Assembly: GCA_947561585.1 (NCBI GenBank)
Contig: CANNZV010000505.1
Location: 248,001-312,000 of the forward strand
DNA length: 64,000 nucleotides
Source of the DNA: Caprella mutica
Lineage: Eukaryota > Arthropoda > Malacostraca > Amphipoda > Caprellidae
Direction: 5' to 3'
Positions 23,091-34,000 of the stretch are shown here, in pieces (within the stretch, counting starts at the first letter, position 1; every line of letters begins with the position of its first letter). The notes beneath the pieces are model-generated. The model was not told the DNA's origin. It was given only the letters and a program-made list of their open reading frames with translations, and did no database searches. The translations under genes and the position numbers were made by a program.

Positions 23091-24013
23091 TCAACCAGGA
23101 TACAGTAACATATACCTAGGGTATGGTAATAAGCTGATCGAATCTAGTTTGACGTGACCACCGGGTGACTGGAAATGGCGACTCTGACCACACTTTGAAA
23201 CATGGGAAAACCTACTTAAACTTAGTAATTTCTAAAAAAATCTTATCAATTACTAACTAGGCATTGGTTAAATTGTATTTCCACTATTTCGTTCCTTAAT
23301 TGTTATTCATATAGGAACTACAGTTTAGCAGTTAACTATCACTAGTTAGCATATGTTCAAGACCCTATTTTTATAGATAAGTTAAAGAAATGAACAATAA
23401 AAACACACCTGAATTATATCTATATTTTCAACTTTGAGGTTCAATCGCCATTTTTGCTTTTCTTTTGCACGAAACCCTTATAAAAATGACTTTAAACTTC
23501 TCGATATTAACCTTCAAATACGAGGAATTATGAGCCGCTCGGTCACAAACCGGGAATGGGTTATTGTGGTGACGTCATATTTCTGCGTCGGTTACTAGGT
23601 AGTATATCCGTTCATGTTCCTGTATTCTGAGTTCAATTGAAGGCAACGTGTAGCATACCGCATACGGCTGCGTAGCATGCTCCACGTGGTTACAAGTTTT
23701 CCAGTTGCCTGCCGCATGCGGCAAGATTTAGCTTGTTGCCTAGTGTTGAACGGCTTCCCACCGCTAGTGGGAAGGATTTTTATTCCCGGCAACTAAGGGA
23801 AATTTTTATAGTACAGGCAGGCCTCGCTTTAAGTACAACTCACCTATAGTTATCTCGGTTCTCAGCTACATCTCTTAAAAATGTTTCAAAGGTTTAAAAA
23901 AGATATATATTCAAAAAAGGTTATATTTATCCAATAATTTTGTATAATAAAATACTAATTCCTTTTGATGATGTTATTGATTAATTGTTTTATATTTTCT
24001 TTACCATTCTCAG
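23091..24013. other. intergenic sequence upstream of receptor gene 3
   Basis: No gene supported. Similarity to the regions upstream of genes 1 and 2 begins at about 23840. In this copy two ATGs at 23968 and 23971 are in frame with the exon across the acceptor and would give a hydrophobic leader. Genes 1 and 2 lack them. Confidence 0.5.
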
Positions 24014-27000
24014 TATCTCAAAACTCAGCAAGTCATGAGACAGCTCTACGTAAGAAAATATTAAGCAATTACGACAAAACATCAATACCGAACGTCTTAA
24101 CCAACTTACAAATTAGTTTTTCCATTCTGGGAATAACATTAGACGAAGAAAATGAAAGCATTCTCCTGGACACATGGATTCGAATGCAATGGAATGATCC
24201 CAGGTTGAAATGGGATGAAAACGTTTACCCATATATTAAGACTTTAGCCTATCCTGCACATAGCTTATGGTTGCCAGATTTAACTCTTTACAACAATGCA
24301 AAGTGGAGCATATTAAGCCACCTAGCAAATCCATTAGCTTTGGTGTATCCGGATGGCAAAATACTTAATTATCCAGCAGCCACTCTTCCAGCAACTTGCG
24401 TCTACGACATGACTTACTGGCCCCACGACACTCAAAGATGTAAAGCCAAATTAGGATCCTGGGTTTACAGCGGTTTCAGCATTAACTTGACTAAAGTAGA
24501 GGACGGCGTTAATTTGGACGTGAGTATCACCTATATTACGGAGAAAAATTTCATTTTGAATATGTAGTAATTATAATATAATCTAGTTTGAAGGAGAAAA
24601 GATTAGAGGCTCGCAAGAAGACAAGAATAATGCTACTGGAATGCTATCTACTGGTGACATGATTATTAAAGGAACATCCGTTGATTTCGTTTCTAAATAC
24701 TATTCTTGCTGTCCTGAACCATACCCGAGTGTGACAGTTACTCTTGTTCTTGAGAGGAACGCACCTCTTTACAATTGGATCGTAAAGGTTCCTGCATTAG
24801 GTAAATAATTGTTTCAAATTACGGAAGAGATGGTCTAAAATATCCATATTTTCATAGCAATTTGCAATTACTAATTGTGTTCCTTCTTATGTTCCAGTTT
24901 TGGCAATATTGACCGGTTTTTTGTTTCTTCTTTCATCTGAATACAGCGGGAAGATGACATTCGGTGCCATTTTACTTCTAGCTGATTTGATCTATTTGTT
25001 TTACCTCACAAGTATTGTGAAGCACAGTCCGTTCCACACTCCTCTAATAGGTAAGTTGAATAAACTTCAATTGCAATTCCCGATTAATTGAATTATTTCA
25101 GTTCCAAGATTACCTATTAATTTTCACCAAAACTCTACCAATAAAACACTGCTTTACCTACAGTCAAATTCGCTGGAGAGCAGATGATCTTCACTCTCAT
25201 CGCTGTGGTTCTCTGCTGTTTCATTGTTCGGATAACAAAGTCACCCCACAAGGAAACTCTGCCAAGAATAGTCAACAAACTAATAAATATCCTGGAGAAG
25301 CCACTTAGTCTCTCTGGGTACTATGCTGCCGTGAGTTCATTTTTACTCATCATAATCTTGAAATTAAAATTCGTTACATTTAAAGAGAATTTAGTCTGTC
25401 TATCTATTAATATTAAGATGAGTTATGAAATCCATTAGTTTTAGAAATTATTCATCAAAAACTTACCCAATATGAGTATTATATTTTTCTAATGCTGCAC
25501 TGACATTCGACAATTATACCCAAGAAAATTGAGTTCAGAAAAAAAATTGAAAGCAGAATCATTTCAAAAGTATTACTTTGTTTATTTATTACTACGGTTG
25601 TGACAATATCATCGTTGAAATATGCTTTACATTCTCTTGAAAAATATTCTCCATATTCTCTAAATTTATTCTTTTACACTCAGATAAATGATTTATATTC
25701 CTTTTATTCTCAATTCATAAAAGTGCTGTAATTCGATTGATAAGCCTGATAGTGTATACATATATTAGCAAGCCTCTAAATTCACATATGGATGCTAATC
25801 ACATGTTTCGATGTAATGGAAATCTTTGAATAGTTCAAAATGTCGTATTAACATGAATCAGGTCATATGGATCCAATGGGTAGTGTACATCGCCTGACTA
25901 AGTTCAGTCATAGTAATATAAAATAGTTATTCGTTACATTGAATTAAGAAAAAATGAACGGTTATTGGGATAAAATGAGAATACATTTTGTAATATTAAT
26001 TCATAGTCTTTTCAATATTGAACATTTAAAAGGTTTTGACAAACTAACATTAACCTTAGTTCGGCTAGTTTGTTCCAATATTTTTGGCCTTTCTTGGTGT
26101 GCTACGATCTTCTAAAATGGTGCACGGCGAATTGCCACTGGGTGAACTGCCACTGGGAGAACTGCACATGTGGGTGAATTGCCACTGGGTGAACTGCCCA
26201 TGTGGGGGAATTGCCACTGGGTGAACTGCCCATGTGGGGGAATTGCCACCGGGTGAACTGCCCATGTGGGGTAATTGCCACCGGGTGAATTGTCACTGGG
26301 TGAATTGACACTAGCTAAATTGGCACTGAGAGAGAATTGCCACTGGAGATTTGCCACTTGTTTATTATAACATAGTTTTAATTGCTTCGTTCATTCTTTA
26401 ATTCGTAAGGATGTTCATTATCAAGAATGTACAAACCATTTATTCTGAAATTGTACGGGTCATTCACTTACTGTGCTTACACAGTTACCAGTAGGCCAGT
26501 AGACGTATACGTATTTACATGTGTGCACCCTCCTACCAATACTCTTGAAGGAGATGCGCCTTACAAACCATAAGTAAATTTGTGTTCAGATTCTGTGGGT
26601 TCTTCACAGCCGAAAATGATGATGAATAGAGATAGCACGAATAAGGACATATTGAAAGGAACTTTATCACTGTACATTTTCAAGGGTTTAACAGTTTAAG
26701 GAATCATCGGCACGTACAGGTATCATACGTACAGGTATCATACGTACAGGTATCATCGGCACGTACAATTCACCTACATTGGCAGTTCACCCTGTGACAA
26801 TTCTCCCACGTGGGCAGTTCCCCCGGTGGCAATTCCCCCACATGGGCAGTTCCCACAGTGCCAATCCACCCAGTGGCAATTCCCCCCGTGGCAACTCCCC
26901 TAGAACCTTCTAAAATATAGCCACGTTCTCATTTTCTATTTTTTCTTCTTCTAAAATATCTACATTCTTATTTTCTATTGACTACACAGAAGTTTGTATA

Positions 27001-27743
27001 GAGGAATTCTAATGTATTTACGATTTTTTTTTTTTTTGCTTTCATTGTCTATCTCTGAACAGAATTAAAAAATCAGTTTTATAAAAAGAAGTATTTATTC
27101 ATGAAAAGAATATTTTGAAATGAAAAAGAATATATCTAAAATAAAGTCTCCAATCTTATTATACCTTCAGACGAATATTTAGTATTAGATTGATTATACC
27201 TACCTAGCTGACATTAAAGCAAATTGTGTTTTATTTTATTTGGACTGAATATTAGCAAGTTGGAATTTAAACAGAGCTGTTGTAGAGTATTAGTTATATA
27301 AATCTCTAAATTAAAAATCTTTAAATAGAGAATATAAAGCATACTTCATAGATAATATTGTCACATCCCTATATAGTAATAACAAAGTAATACTTCTTTC
27401 TCTGCTGCCCCAATTTTTTCTGGGTTCAATTGTCAGCGAGCCCAATTGTCTGTCCCCGGTTTCTATGTAATATTAAATCTGGTCGTCAATGTCATTTTAC
27501 CACAAAATCGGCCACAGACATCAATAAATACTTTGTATTCTTTGACGAAGATATTTCCAATAATTAACTCTACTCTACTTTCAGGCGACAGGAAAAATTG
27601 ATGAGGAAAAGGAATATATGGTGGAAAAAGAAGATCTGACTGACACTTGGATACTACTGGGAGCTGTGATAGATAGGATTCTGTTACTACTCTACTTGGT
27701 TACCTTCTTCATCAGACTTGCTGCGTATGCTTCAATATTCTAA
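24014..27743 (+). CDS. nicotinic acetylcholine receptor-like subunit, alpha-type, tandem copy 3
   Basis: Exons are 24014-24519, 24587-24800, 24898-25050, 25164-25330 and 27585-27743 (506, 214, 153, 167 and 159 nt). The last exon is two codons shorter than in copies 1 and 2 and lacks the SE pair before M4. All exons are open. Cys-loop, YYSCCPEPYP loop C, M1-M4 and the SGK start of M2 are present. The final intron has grown to 2254 bp because it holds a foldback-like element (26112-26905) and other AT-rich sequence. Alternative start: ATG at 23968 would read through the CAG acceptor into the exon and encode a plausible 18-19 residue signal peptide, so this copy might not need a separate first exon. 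I still favour a spliced upstream exon, because the acceptor and phase match the complete gene on the other strand. Confidence 0.82.
26112..26905. mobile_element. putative foldback-like element inside the last intron of gene 3
   Basis: The left arm (26112-26357) carries repeats of TTGCCACTGGGTGAACTGCC and CATGTGGGGGAA. The right arm (about 26765-26905) carries the complementary GGCAATTCCCCC and GGGCAGTTCACC motifs. Between the arms is unique AT-rich sequence plus a small CGTACAGGTATCATA triplet repeat (26710-26760). No transposase is visible. Three overlapping - strand open frames over the left arm are repeat artefacts. Confidence 0.6.
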
Positions 27744-27965
27744 ATTAGGATTCTCCTAATATTCTCCTTGGTTATCTTCTTCATCAGACTTACTGCTTAT
27801 GCTTCAATATTCTAGGATATGATTCCCTTATTATTTTACTTGACTAAGTTCTTAACCAAATATTCTGCTTATGCATATATATTCTAAAATAGGATTCTGC
27901 TATTATTCTCCTTAGTTATCTTCTTTAACCATACTTGGTGGTTCTGCTTCAATATTCTAACAATT
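27744..27965 (+). repeat. 72-bp tandem copies of the M4-coding exon end, gene 3
   Basis: Corresponding end motifs fall at about 27731, 27803, 27875 and 27948, a period of 72-73 bp (24 codons). The first copy after the stop is intact: it reads RILLIFSLVIFFIRLTAYAS-I-F followed by TAG, nearly the same peptide as the M4 end of the gene. Later copies are decayed. Confidence 0.8.
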
Positions 27966-28407
27966 TATATTCAATACAATTAACTACAAATTCAATTAGC
28001 TGTATAATACATTGGTAAACATAAATCACGCGGATAATCGTCCTGTGGCATATGGTTCGGTCACCATGAAATATAATAAATGATAAAATGGGTCAGGTAA
28101 ATGGTTCATTATTCGAATGTCAGTACAAAAAACATCAATAAATGGCAAAAATACCACAGAATTAACTAGTTACGAATATATATAATAGATAAAGGTTGGT
28201 GAATTCATAATCTTTTGTTATAATTATTTATTTAAAAACTGTCTTCATAGGATTATTATATGTATCTATTAACTACAAATTAACCATGGCTAAATCAGTT
28301 TATTTTAATTACTTAAATGAGTTTAATCAATAACATAAATATTATATAACAATATTGTAAAAAGAGTTACATGCAACATGATTTCATTACATACCCTGCG
28401 ATAAAAA

Positions 28408-28475
28408 ACATGGTGGGGCCATAGAAGATTAAGATGGGTCATTTTCTTAATCTTCTATGGCCCCACCATAACTTT
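28408..28475. mobile_element. short hairpin MITE (GGTGGGGCCATAGAAGATTA family)
   Basis: GGTGGGGCCATAGAAGATTA is followed after a short loop by its complement. Relatives occur at 34754, 36105, 36490 and 39985, and an interrupted copy at 34270-34690. Confidence 0.8.
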
Positions 28476-28861
28476 CTATGGTAAGAGGCAAACATTATAA
28501 AATCCTTAATAGAAAATGGTAAAAATCTGCATTATTTTTCTAACATTAACAATTATGTACAATAACAATTATCTAAAATTTAAAAACAGTAAAACTCCTA
28601 AGTTATGAAGTATTGGTTCCTTCATAACTTAGGTGCACTAAATATTTTCTGTGATTAAAATCACGGAGTTTTACTGTACTACTTTTCTATTTCTCTTGTT
28701 GTTAATGGAAAATATTAACTTTTAAACTCAAAAACTTAATATAACTTTTGAATATTTGAATTGGATTTTGAATGAATCATAGTTTTTAAATTTTTTAAAT
28801 TAATTCTCGATACTGATTCAATGCACATGTGCATAATCTGAGAGAATGCACTGAGATGACA

Positions 28862-28984
28862 TGTTTCTAACTCTGTACTTTAGCTGTAAAGTTATTCTCA
28901 TGACTTTGTTTGAATGTTGAGAGTTTATTAAGTTTATTCTAACGAATAAACATCGTTACGATATAAAATCTAATTTTGATTTAT
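28862..28984. repeat. inverted repeat arm, partner at 46318-46460
   Basis: About 80 bases including CATGACTTTGTTTGAATGTT match the complement of 46370-46460 almost exactly. The similarity fades outward on both sides. Confidence 0.85.
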
Positions 28985-29709
28985 AATTGTCTTTTTTTCA
29001 TTCAAATAATTTCGCAAATTCGAGAACATACATTAGGGAATATCCCAGTAATAAATTCTTCTAACCTGGGTAGATTTTAGTTTCTGAACAAGATATAGAC
29101 TTTGATAATGAGGAATCTTAACATCTAACTGTTGAAAATATTTATTATAAACATCTAGATATTGATGATACTCTTTCACAACATCCAGATGACGAAAATG
29201 AGGATTATAAATTTCTAAATATTTAAAAAAAGGATTATTACCATCTAGATGTTTCTATTTTAGTTCACCAGAGGATGGAGAAGTTGATGTAGTTTATTAC
29301 CAAGAGGATCACGTACAGGACCAAGAAAAATCTATCAAGAACAGCCGCCAGGGCGATCCACTCAACCTGGAAAATAAAACTTGAATTTACTGGTTTATTG
29401 CAAATATTATGATTATTTCATAAATTAATTAGAGGGTCATAACTGTAAAGATTCCATGCAACATTTGTTTATAAAGCGTTTAGTACAATAGATTCATTAA
29501 TCACGGAGAAATGAAATGTAGGTACACTCAGAAATAATATGTTGAAGTCAGTAGCCACACGGTAACCTTTGAACCTTGTTGCAAAAACGTGACACTTAAG
29601 TGGATCAGCTATAATATTGATACACTTAAGTGTATCAAGAACGATTAACTTCAGTGCCTCAAATTATCCTATGTTTAAAATAAACAGAGTAGTTTCAGTG
29701 TACTAATTC

Positions 29710-29985
29710 TAAGTGCATCACACTGCAATGCTGACACACTAAAGTGCATCACACTGCAATGCTGAGACACTAAAGTGCATCACACTGCAATGCTGAGACA
29801 CTAAAGTGCATCACACTGCAATGCTGAGACACTAAAGTGCATCACACTGCAATGCTGAGACACTAAAGTGCATCACACTGGAATGCTGAGACACTAAAGT
29901 GCATCACACTGCAATGCTGAGACACTAAAGTGCATCACACTGCAATGCTGAGACACTAAAGTGCATCACACTGCAATGCTGAGAT
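29710..29985. repeat. 31-bp minisatellite, about 9 copies
   Basis: Nearly invariant units containing GTGCATCACACTGCAATGCT and GAGACACTAAA. Confidence 0.95.
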
Positions 29986-30356
29986 ACTTTCAAGTTTTTG
30001 AAACACATTAATATCAAATTAAAGTTGAAGCACTAAGGTATCACGTTTTTGTGAAGTGACAACTGATGTCTAAGATTACATTATGAGTGTGATTACGCGA
30101 AAGGAAAGGGTTATAAGTTGTATGTAGATTGATCCTTTACCCTATTTGACTAAGAATGCTTGAACGCTCTACTTCTCCCTTCAAATTATGCTATTTTTTA
30201 TAAAATAAACACATTTGAATTCAATTCAATAATTATTTGATTGTTAGTCAAACCAAGTTTTGTTGATTGTAACTTAGAAACGACTTTTTAACTATTTTGT
30301 CGCTCAATCGAAAGCCGATGATAAGTGATTATATATTAAGCTGAAGCTCAAATAAC

Positions 30357-30495
30357 GGACACCTAGAGTACTCGGAAAGTGGGCGTTAACATACGTTAAT
30401 TTGGAGAGAACCTTTAAGAATTTCCTCATTAACCCATCATGACCAATTGAATCACCTACTTTCCGAGTACTGTTAGGCTAATTAAGTGTCCCAGT
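30357..30495. other. possible small inverted-repeat element
   Basis: AGTACTCGGAAAGT (30367) is repeated inverted at 30458-30471, with GGACAC-like ends outside. It may be a MITE remnant of about 135 bp; target duplication is unclear. Confidence 0.4.
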
Positions 30496-30810
30496 GTTGC
30501 GACATTTCCCTTTAGCTTATTTTTTATTTTTTCTGACCTGAGCGTCAGTGTTGTGTCTCTGCTCCATCTTATGGACATGCCCATTCATCATCGCCCTTCC
30601 CTCCATCATTTCAATGTCAGGCTTACATTGGGGATACCCCGTTCGAGCGGCTTTGGATAACTGAAAGGGGATATTCGAATGAACGAAAAACTCATCCAAA
30701 AATTATTAGTACAACACTCAAAAAGTTGTCAAATGAAAGATGAAATCAGTTAAGAATATAAATAAAATATGATTGTAATAGTAAATTAATTTTAATTAAG
30801 AGGTTGGTTG

Positions 30811-31020
30811 AACTTCTGCTTCGAAACCAAAAGGAAATAATACAAGGGACTAGAAGAAGCAGTCAGAGAGAAAAGTGGCTCCACGAACAAGGTCATCTAC
30901 CACCAGTCGGTGATCATACTCATGGGTGTAGAAAAGCTACTCCGTGAATGCAATCACTTACCCAAGGATGTGACGATATGGACCACAAACACCGGTGGCT
31001 CTACTCACGGATGGGAGAGG
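30811..31020 (+). repeat. dispersed repeat family R, copy 1
   Basis: The module containing ACAAGGGACTAGAAGAAGCA and AAAGTGGCTCC is shared with 35278-35345, 51210-51362 and, inverted and longer, 57106-57370. It lies just downstream of the stop of the - strand receptor gene. Origin unknown; no intact frame. Confidence 0.65.
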
Positions 31021-34000
31021 AAAATGAAGAGGTGATAGTAAATGAAATCTATGTGCCTATACATATAAACCAAATCTAAGACCTCGTAGTTGATGGGCAT
31101 AACCCTAGCGCTATCCTCTAAAACTGCAAGTACCGTTAAAAAAATGATTAATATGGTAAAAATGAAAAAAGACAATTCATATTCCAAATTACAACAGTTC
31201 AGAGCCCAAGGAAGTCCATCCCTTTTCCATTCACCACAGACAGCCTCAGCCCCTTGTAGCTTTAAAACAATTAATTTATGAACAAAATCAAATTTTCTGA
31301 CATACAATTCATCACTAATTAGGCAATCAGTAGCATTAATAGTTTAACATTAATTTTATCTTTAAGGCTTAGACAACGCTTTACAATTTTTGTTGTTAAC
31401 ACACAGAGAAGCAGTTGTTTGCTAATATGCACATGTGGTTAGACTTAGCGTCATAACACAGATGATAAATAAACATCACTAATGTTTCATTTCATATAAT
31501 TTTATATCTAACGACAAAGAAAGAGGCGGTACTCTCTTCCATGAAGTTGATAGAAAAATAACATAGGCTTAAGATTATCTACTTATCCTGACAGACTGTC
31601 AGCAGTTGTCTGTAACACTCACCAGTTGTCTGTAACACTCACCAGTGGTCTGTAACACTCACCAGTTGTGAGTAACACTCACCAGTGGTCTGTAACACTC
31701 ACCAGTTGTCAGTAACACTCATCAATTGTCTGTAACACTCACCAGTGGTCTGAAACACTCACCAGTTGTCTGTAACACTCACCAGTTGTCTGTAACACTC
31801 ACCAGTTGTCTGTAACACTCACCAGTTGTCAGTAACACTCACCAGTTGTCTGTAACACTCACCAGTGGTCTGAAACACTCACCAGTGGTCAGTAACACTC
31901 ACCAGTTGTCAGTAACACTCACCAGTTGTCTGTAACACTCACCAGTTGTCTGTAACACTCACCAGTTGTCTGTAACACTCACCAGTGGTCTGAAACACTC
32001 ACCAGTGGTCTGTAACACTCACCAGTTGTCAGTAACACTCACCAGTGGTCTGTAACACTCACCAGTGGTCTGTAACACTCACCAGTTGTCTGTAACACTC
32101 ACCAGTTGTCTGTAACACTCACCAGTTGTCTGTAACACTCACCAGTTGTCTGTAACACTCACCAGTGGTCTGTAACACTCACCAGTGGTCTGTAACACTC
32201 ACCAGTTGTCTGTAACACTCACCAGTTGTCTGTAACACTCACCAGTTGTCTGTGACACTCACCAGTTGTCTGTGACACTCACCAGTTGTCTGTGACACTC
32301 ACCAGTTGTCTGTGACACTCACCAGTTGTCTGTGACACTCACCAGTTGTCTGTAACACTCACCAGTTGTCTGTAACCGGGTAAACAGCAGATACAGGCCA
32401 GCAGACTGACAGTTTGTCTGATCCATTTCGGAAGGGAGGAATTAGAAGGATCTTTGGCCAGACGTACGATGATGCACGACACGAACACACAGGCCAAAGT
32501 TAGCAGAAACTGCTCCGAGATCAGCTCAACTGTAAATATTAAATAGATAAAAATACATAATAAATTAAAATAGTTGATATATTCCAAAATTATTTTCGAT
32601 GATAAGAAGATCAATTGTGTACGACGATAACTGATTCAATCGCAATTATTTATCCTGATTTAAAAAACTTTATAGTCTATCGTCGTACATTCAAGTCGAA
32701 AATATTTTGAAATATGATACTTAATGATAAAATAATATCAAGATTTACGATAATTGACAAAATATTTAATATAAATATAATTTTCCGACCGGGATTAGAT
32801 GAAAATTACATTAGCAGAATATCGACGCAAGTCAATTTGAATAGTTATGTACGTACCTAGCAAAGGAGTGCGGGAACTGGACTGTTTCAAGACTGAGCTG
32901 GTGAAGCCCAAGAACATCACCTCTAGGATGATGATGAGGACTCCTGTCACCACTTTCTCAACAGAAGAGGGAGGCAGGAGGAAGAGAAGAAGAGGCAGGG
33001 CCGCTATTCCTAGAGATAAACGAGGACAACCATATAGAGTCATACGGGATGGTTCTTCCACAAAATGTTATACTAAAAAGTTAAGGTCATTTAATTTCAA
33101 AATCTGATATTATGACTGTAGAAACATTCAAAATATTTAACGTTCAATAACTTACCAAAGGCAGGTAGTTTGATGCACAGTGAGTATACTGGTGCCACTC
33201 TCTCTAAAACCATATTAACATTAATAGATACATATTGATGGGTTGCGTAAATTGACGTCAATTTCGTGACTGAGTTACTGGACAACTTCCAAGGTCCATT
33301 GTCTTCAATTTCAGTCTGAAAGCAAAACGAATCAGAAAATTGTTTTCTTTATAAAATAAACAATTAAGAAAAGAAAGCATCACTTGGCAGATACTAATAA
33401 TCTAGGTACGGCTAACTGAACTTTGAAAGAATACCTAACTTGTGGAAATTAAAACCGATAACTCAAAATTCCTTGCAACATTTTCACAGCGTACCTTCAC
33501 GTGGTCGTCTTTCTGATAGAGGTCCACTGTGTCGGCGCTATGGGCCCAAGAACCGAATTTGATGGTACAGTTCTGGACGTCATTGGGCCAGTAAGTCAGA
33601 TCTAGAGTGCAGGAGGCGGATATTTTAGCAGTGGGTACCCACATCACCTTACCGCCTGAAAATATCACCGCTGGTACTGAGGTAAACAGGTTGAAGTTCT
33701 GCAGATCCACACTGTTCGAACAAATAAACAATTAAGTTAGTATTTCATCAATCGAATAAGTTAACACGTTCCTCCTATGTTTTATTGTTTTTAACTTTAA
33801 TTCAATGTTATCTACCTGTTGAAGACGGTGATGTCAGGTGTCCAAACACTCTTATCAGGGGCAGTGATGGATGGAAGGGCGAACTCCTTTTCATCCCAAG
33901 ACAATCGGTAGTCAAACCATTCCTAAAAAACAAAAATTAAAATTAAACACGATTTATATTATTAATGAATTTAAGCAATTTTTAAATTATTTTTCAGTAG

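Larger units (their letters stand above)
27966..29700. other. intergenic AT-rich sequence between convergent receptor genes
   Basis: No gene. It holds a hairpin MITE (28408-28475), one arm of a distant inverted repeat (28862-28984), and an 18-nt palindrome GATACACTTAAGTGTATC near 29618. Confidence 0.5.

Noticed and set aside
32847..33107. 86-codon + strand frame
   Set aside because: Antisense shadow of exon 7 (M1-M2) of the - strand receptor gene.
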